Shown: positions 60,805-64,000 of the stretch, piece by piece
Position numbering within the stretch: position 1 is the stretch's first letter
Layout: every line of letters begins with the position of its first letter
Assembly (NCBI RefSeq): GCF_000237995.1
Contig: NC_016605.1
Location: 1,674,001-1,738,000 of the forward strand
Length of the DNA: 64,000 nt
Reading direction: 5' to 3'
Source of the DNA: Pediococcus claussenii ATCC BAA-344
GTDB taxonomy: Bacteria > Bacillota > Bacilli > Lactobacillales > Lactobacillaceae
Made by a program: the position numbers and the translations under genes
Notes under the pieces: generated by a model
What the model was told of the DNA's origin: nothing
What the model saw: only the letters and a program-made list of their open reading frames with translations
The model's database searches: none

Positions 60805-62094
60805 TTAACCTTCTTCAACAATTACTGATAATCCATCTCGAATAACCGTTACCTTCGCATTTTCGTTTTCAATTTCAAACGCTCTATGCAAGGCCTCGTC
60901 AAAAGTAGTTGCAAGTTCCATATGCATATCGCGAATTAAAGCAGGCTCTACTAAATCTGAAACAAAAATAACATGATGATGAACCAAGATACGAGCTAAA
61001 ATTTGAGAAGTCCATTGATCGGGAACAGTTTTTGACCTAGGTGTATTGATCGCTTTTTCTAAAAATTCTTTTGGATCGCTAACATCAGCCAAATTATGAT
61101 AAAATCCTTCACCACCATGTCCGTCACTGGCACCAGCAACCATAATAATTACCCCACCATCTTTGTTAGTTGCTTCAGCCGCTGTCATACCTTTAACAGC
61201 TTGATATATGTTTTGGTCTAGCGGAAACCCTCCGTTAGTTGAAATTGCAATATCACTAGGTATTTCCTTTACACTAGCCAACTGCTTAACAAATTTGCAT
61301 CCAACCTCATGAGCCTCTTCAACATCTCCAGCAAACGAACCAATGATTTTTTTATCCCCGTCCAGAACAACATTAACAATAAAAGCGAGTTTTGCTGTCC
61401 GAGCCGCATAAACCATATCCTTATGAATTGGATTATGCATTAAATTACCTGTACGAGCTTTATTTGAATTAATGAATTCTCCTGAATGGTTGGCCATAAT
61501 TGTTTTGTACGAGGCAACACCTGGTAAAACGGCTTTTCTTCCGCCAGAAAATCCTGCAAAAAAGTGTGATTCAATAAATCCCTCTGCCAACAATAAATCA
61601 GCTTCTGCAGCAACTTTATTAATTATGCAATCGCCACCTGATGGCAATTGCCCAATCTTAACCATTGAATTGTCATCTGTAGAAACGTGCATAACAATCT
61701 CTTCGTTTTCCACAATTTCAGATCCGTATTTATTAATTAGCTCTTCCTTTGTGGATGGTCGGTGAAACCCAGTGGCTACTAAAATTCGAATTCTTGCTTC
61801 AGGAGCAACCGAACGAATCCGTTTTAAAATTATCGGCGTAATAATGTGAGAAGGAACCGGTCTAGTATGATCAGAACTAATTAGAACAATGTTCTTTTTT
61901 CCTTTGGCCAATTCCTCTAAACTTGGACTTCCAATTGGGTTATCCAAGGACTTTTCTACCGTTTCTTCTTCACTCAGCGGATTACGAAAACTCTCTGCCT
62001 TTGATTCTAATATCCCCGCAAAATTTTTATCCGGAATACTAGCCTTGATACTTCTTTTATCATATGGCAAATTAATTTCTACCATGACTCTCAT
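60805..62094 (-). CDS. larA: LarA, nickel-dependent lactate racemase
   Basis: LarA interconverts L- and D-lactate with a nickel-pincer nucleotide bound to a lysine. Visible are SSDHTRP, ATGFHRPST (catalytic His108 in L. plantarum numbering), ESHFFAGFSGGRKAVLPG (second catalytic His and the cofactor-binding Lys184) and MANHSGEF (nickel-ligand His200). Identity to L. plantarum LarA is high from memory. The ATG at 62094 (429 residues) is four bases after AGGAG; an ATG at 62085 gives a start closer to the known protein, so the exact start is uncertain. It is the first gene of the operon. D-lactate is needed for depsipeptide-ended cell walls. Confidence 0.96.
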   Translation of the reverse strand: MRVMVEINLPYDKRSIKASIPDKNFAGILESKAESFRNPLSEEETVEKSLDNPIGSPSLEELAKGKKNIVLISSDHTRPVPSHIITPIILKRIRSVAPEARIRILVATGFHRPSTKEELINKYGSEIVENEEIVMHVSTDDNSMVKIGQLPSGGDCIINKVAAEADLLLAEGFIESHFFAGFSGGRKAVLPGVASYKTIMANHSGEFINSNKARTGNLMHNPIHKDMVYAARTAKLAFIVNVVLDGDKKIIGSFAGDVEEAHEVGCKFVKQLASVKEIPSDIAISTNGGFPLDQNIYQAVKGMTAAEATNKDGGVIIMVAGASDGHGGEGFYHNLADVSDPKEFLEKAINTPRSKTVPDQWTSQILARILVHHHVIFVSDLVEPALIRDMHMELATTFDEALHRAFEIENENAKVTVIRDGLSVIVEEG

Positions 62095-62113
62095 CACTCT
62101 CCTATTTCTTGGC

Positions 62114-62119
62114 GCTATA
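62114..62119 (-). promoter_or_regulatory. probable -10 of larA
   Basis: The minus strand reads TATAGC, preceded by TTG. The lar box centre lies roughly 60-65 bases upstream of the implied start site, a spacing usual for Crp-type activation. Confidence 0.45.
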
Positions 62120-62163
62120 CAACATGTTAGGAAAGATAAGTGGTCGTGGATACAACAATTAGG

Positions 62164-62179
62164 TGTAACATTTGTTACA
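62164..62179. promoter_or_regulatory. lar box, LarR-binding palindrome
   Basis: TGTAACATTTGTTACA is a perfect 16-bp palindrome between divergent larA and larR. A 16-bp palindromic lar box at the same place is known to bind LarR in L. plantarum. Confidence 0.88.
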
Positions 62180-62238
62180 GTGCGCGTATCGGAATTTAAA
62201 GATAATAAAACACATAAGTGCAGGGGGATTATATAAAA

Positions 62239-62892
62239 ATGGGTACAAGCTATTTGATAGATTTTTTAGAAAAAAAGCATGTCTCTACTGTAAAAAAAGC
62301 AAAGCATACTTATTTGACTTATCACGGATTGGAGGAGGGATATACGTACGTTCTAAAAGAAGGCATCGTTAAAACTAGTATGATTTTAAAGGATGGTCGC
62401 GAATTCAATCTTTCATACATAAATACCACCGATATAATTTCTCTTTTAAGAGACGAAATATCAGCATATACAGCCTCCCCTCTCAATGTACGAATTGAAT
62501 CCGAAGACGCAATTTTTTACCGCATTCCACGCAAAACATTTTGGGGATATGTTAACAGTGATGCAAACCTACAGGATTATGTAAAGGACTATTATCGAAT
62601 TAAACTCACCCAAAACATTAAATCACTGCAATGGATGACTATGAATGGAAAGAAAGGAGCAGTTTGCGCTTTTATTTATAAGTTGATCAGTATTTTTGGA
62701 AATCACGGTGCCACTGGCATACTAATTGATTTTCCAATAACCAATGAAGATATAGCTAATTTTTGTGGAATATCTACTAGAAACAGTGTTAACCGTATTA
62801 TTCATTCTCTGAAAGAAGACAAAATAATTGATATCAAAAATCAACGTATATTTATCTATGATGTGAGTTATTTACAATCATTTACCATATAG
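62239..62892 (+). CDS. larR: LarR, Crp/Fnr-family activator of the lar operon
   Basis: This 217-residue regulator has an N-terminal cyclic-nucleotide-binding-like fold (about 25-130) and a C-terminal winged helix (about 165-215) whose recognition part is NEDIANFCGISTRNSVNRIIHSL. In L. plantarum LarR activates lar expression when L-lactate is in excess. The ATG at 62239 follows AGGGGG at about 11 bases; a GTG seven codons earlier includes that site. It is divergent from larA and lies 15 bases before the nickel permease gene. Confidence 0.9.
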   Translation: MGTSYLIDFLEKKHVSTVKKAKHTYLTYHGLEEGYTYVLKEGIVKTSMILKDGREFNLSYINTTDIISLLRDEISAYTASPLNVRIESEDAIFYRIPRKTFWGYVNSDANLQDYVKDYYRIKLTQNIKSLQWMTMNGKKGAVCAFIYKLISIFGNHGATGILIDFPITNEDIANFCGISTRNSVNRIIHSLKEDKIIDIKNQRIFIYDVSYLQSFTI

Positions 62893-62907
62893 AAGGGAAT
62901 TTTATTC

Positions 62908-63933
62908 TTGAAGAAAAAATTATTTTTGGGATCTTTACCATATTATTCAGCAAGTATCTTGATGCATCTCTGTGGTTTAATACTTGTACTAATTACAGTA
63001 CCAAAGTATCCTAGTTTTTGGGCTTTAAGCTTTCTTGCGTACACATTAGGCATGCGTCATGCTTTTGATGCCGATCATATTGCGGCAATTGATAACACAG
63101 TTCGCTTGTTAGTTCATCAAAAAAAATCTTCATACGGCGTTGGATTCTTCTTTTCGTTAGGACATTCCACTGTCGTATTTTTAATGGCAATTGTTGTCGG
63201 AATTTCTGCAAAGTGGGCCAAAGTAAAATTACCATTATTAGAAAAAATCGGTGGTCACGTTGGTACATTAGTGTCGGGTGTATTTCTGATTGGAATAGCA
63301 ATTTTCAATCTCCTAATATTGATTAAGTTGTATCGTTCTTTTAAAGCAAACAAAAAGGAAATTAGCGAAAAGCAGTTAGATAAATTACTATTATCGCGTG
63401 GAATAATCACCAAATTCACGGCTCCACTGTTCAGAGGCATTAATCGTTCTTGGCAAATGTACCCAATTGGTTTTTTATTCGGTTTAGGTTTTGATACAGC
63501 CACTGAAATTGCTTTGATTGCTCTATCGGCAACAACTGCGCAAACAGGTACTCCCCTAATTGGCATCATTGCACTACCTATTTTGTTTGCTGCTGGCATG
63601 AATATCATGGATACGACTGATTCTGTCATGATGTCTGGAGCTTATTCATGGGCTTTTGATACTCCCAAGAGAAAGGCTTACTACAATATTGTGGTAACTA
63701 CAATCTCCGTAATTGCTGCATTCTCAATTGGAATAATTGAATTGAGTAACATTTTATCTGATCTTCTCAATCAAAAATCTGGATTTATTAATTGGATTCA
63801 GTCTATTGATTTAAACTATTTAGGCTACGGATTAGTTATTACCTTTGTATTATTATGGACAATAACCTATATATTTGAGCAAGTTAAAAACAAACGAAAT
63901 ACATTATTTCAATATGAAGAAAAGCACCAATAA
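62908..63933 (+). CDS. NiCoT-family nickel (cobalt) permease
   Basis: This 341-residue membrane permease has about eight hydrophobic segments. The signature RHAFDADHIAAIDNTVR (about 49-65) in helix 2 is the metal-binding motif of the family. The further motifs FSLGHSTVVF, LGFDTATEI and GMNIMDTTDSVMM are all present. The start is TTG at 62908, about ten bases after GAAGGG. It follows larR in the same direction, where L. plantarum has the larMNQO nickel ABC/ECF genes, so it probably feeds nickel to LarC and LarA. Cobalt transport cannot be excluded. Confidence 0.92.
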   Translation: MKKKLFLGSLPYYSASILMHLCGLILVLITVPKYPSFWALSFLAYTLGMRHAFDADHIAAIDNTVRLLVHQKKSSYGVGFFFSLGHSTVVFLMAIVVGISAKWAKVKLPLLEKIGGHVGTLVSGVFLIGIAIFNLLILIKLYRSFKANKKEISEKQLDKLLLSRGIITKFTAPLFRGINRSWQMYPIGFLFGLGFDTATEIALIALSATTAQTGTPLIGIIALPILFAAGMNIMDTTDSVMMSGAYSWAFDTPKRKAYYNIVVTTISVIAAFSIGIIELSNILSDLLNQKSGFINWIQSIDLNYLGYGLVITFVLLWTITYIFEQVKNKRNTLFQYEEKHQ

Positions 63934-63980
63934 ATAGGCGATCTAGCTTCCTAATAAAAAAGGAATCTAAATCGTCTATT
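63933..63980 (+). terminator. terminator of the larR-nickel permease transcript
   Basis: An imperfect 19-bp stem (63933-63951 with 63962-63980; AATAG-CGAT with ATCG-CTATT) with a loop of ten, followed by T-rich sequence. Confidence 0.75.
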
Positions 63981-63982
63981 TT

Positions 63983-64000
63983 TATACATTTAAATGTATA
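63983..64000. other. perfect 18-bp AT-rich palindrome at the window edge
   Basis: TATACATTTAAATGTATA is fully symmetric. It runs to the last base of the window, so its context is cut off. It may belong to an operator or promoter of the next gene. Confidence 0.4.

Noticed and set aside
1-64000. tRNA or rRNA genes
   Set aside because: No cloverleaf with conserved GTTCRA loop or conserved rRNA segments was noticed in any intergenic region.

Overview
The window looks like a chromosomal segment of a lactic acid bacterium of the family Lactobacillaceae: low GC (high 30s to about 40% by eye, not computed), strong AGGAGG-type ribosome sites, frequent TTG/GTG starts, KxYKxGKxW and LPQTG surface-protein signals, PTS and dha systems, and a complete lactate-racemase (lar) locus very like that of Lactiplantibacillus plantarum. 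I see no rRNA, tRNA, CRISPR array, phage gene or intact insertion sequence. Layout: 1-2.7 kb is the end of a BceAB-type peptide-sensing/efflux ABC transporter plus a small membrane protein. 3-6.7 kb holds a PAP2 phosphatase and a PTS-dependent dihydroxyacetone kinase operon (dhaK-dhaL-dhaM-glpF) with a cre box. 6.9-13.4 kb is a mixed metabolic/regulatory stretch: two TetR genes, an NAD(P)-dependent reductase, small membrane proteins, a tandem pair of VIT/CCC1-type metal transporters behind two Fur-like boxes, and a DUF2974-like hydrolase. 13.4-20.2 kb is a sugar or sugar-acid catabolic operon (TIM-barrel isomerase, small protein, permease, PfkB kinase, hexulose-phosphate synthase, phosphohexuloisomerase, 2-hydroxyacid dehydrogenase) with its LacI regulator; the promoter carries a perfect cre and a LacI-type palindrome, and the regulator and operon are separated by a cluster of structured intergenic repeats. 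20.2-34.8 kb is an adhesin locus: a MarR regulator, a 3609-residue Ala/Ser-rich LPXTG protein with an L-type lectin domain and nine 128-residue repeats, and two GtfA/GtfB-like glycosyltransferases that probably O-glycosylate it. No accessory Sec genes are present in the window. 34.8-47.4 kb carries a candidate structured RNA, an anchored alpha/beta hydrolase, a lone PTS EIIC, an ABC-F protein, an amino-acid permease, a MacB-type fused ABC exporter, a P-type cation ATPase, and an SDR-TetR pair. 47.4-50.8 kb is an opuC-type osmoprotectant ABC operon. 51-52.9 kb has an SDR gene diverging from a MerR regulator over a 19-bp-spacer promoter, and a decayed SDR pseudogene. 53-56.9 kb has pepT and a nagE-like GlcNAc/glucose PTS EIICBA behind a long leader with two near-duplicate promoters. 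57-64 kb is the lar locus: larA-larB-larC-larD-larE plus a small downstream gene on the minus strand, and divergently larR and a NiCoT nickel permease, with a 16-bp lar-box palindrome between. The lar genes work together: LarB, LarC and LarE make the nickel-pincer cofactor of LarA, LarD lets lactic acid cross the membrane, the NiCoT permease supplies nickel, and LarR activates. Features most worth attention are the structured intergenic elements (2713-2807, 18849-19226, 34906-35010), the hexulose-phosphate operon of unknown substrate, the giant glycoprotein system, and the variant architecture of the lar locus.
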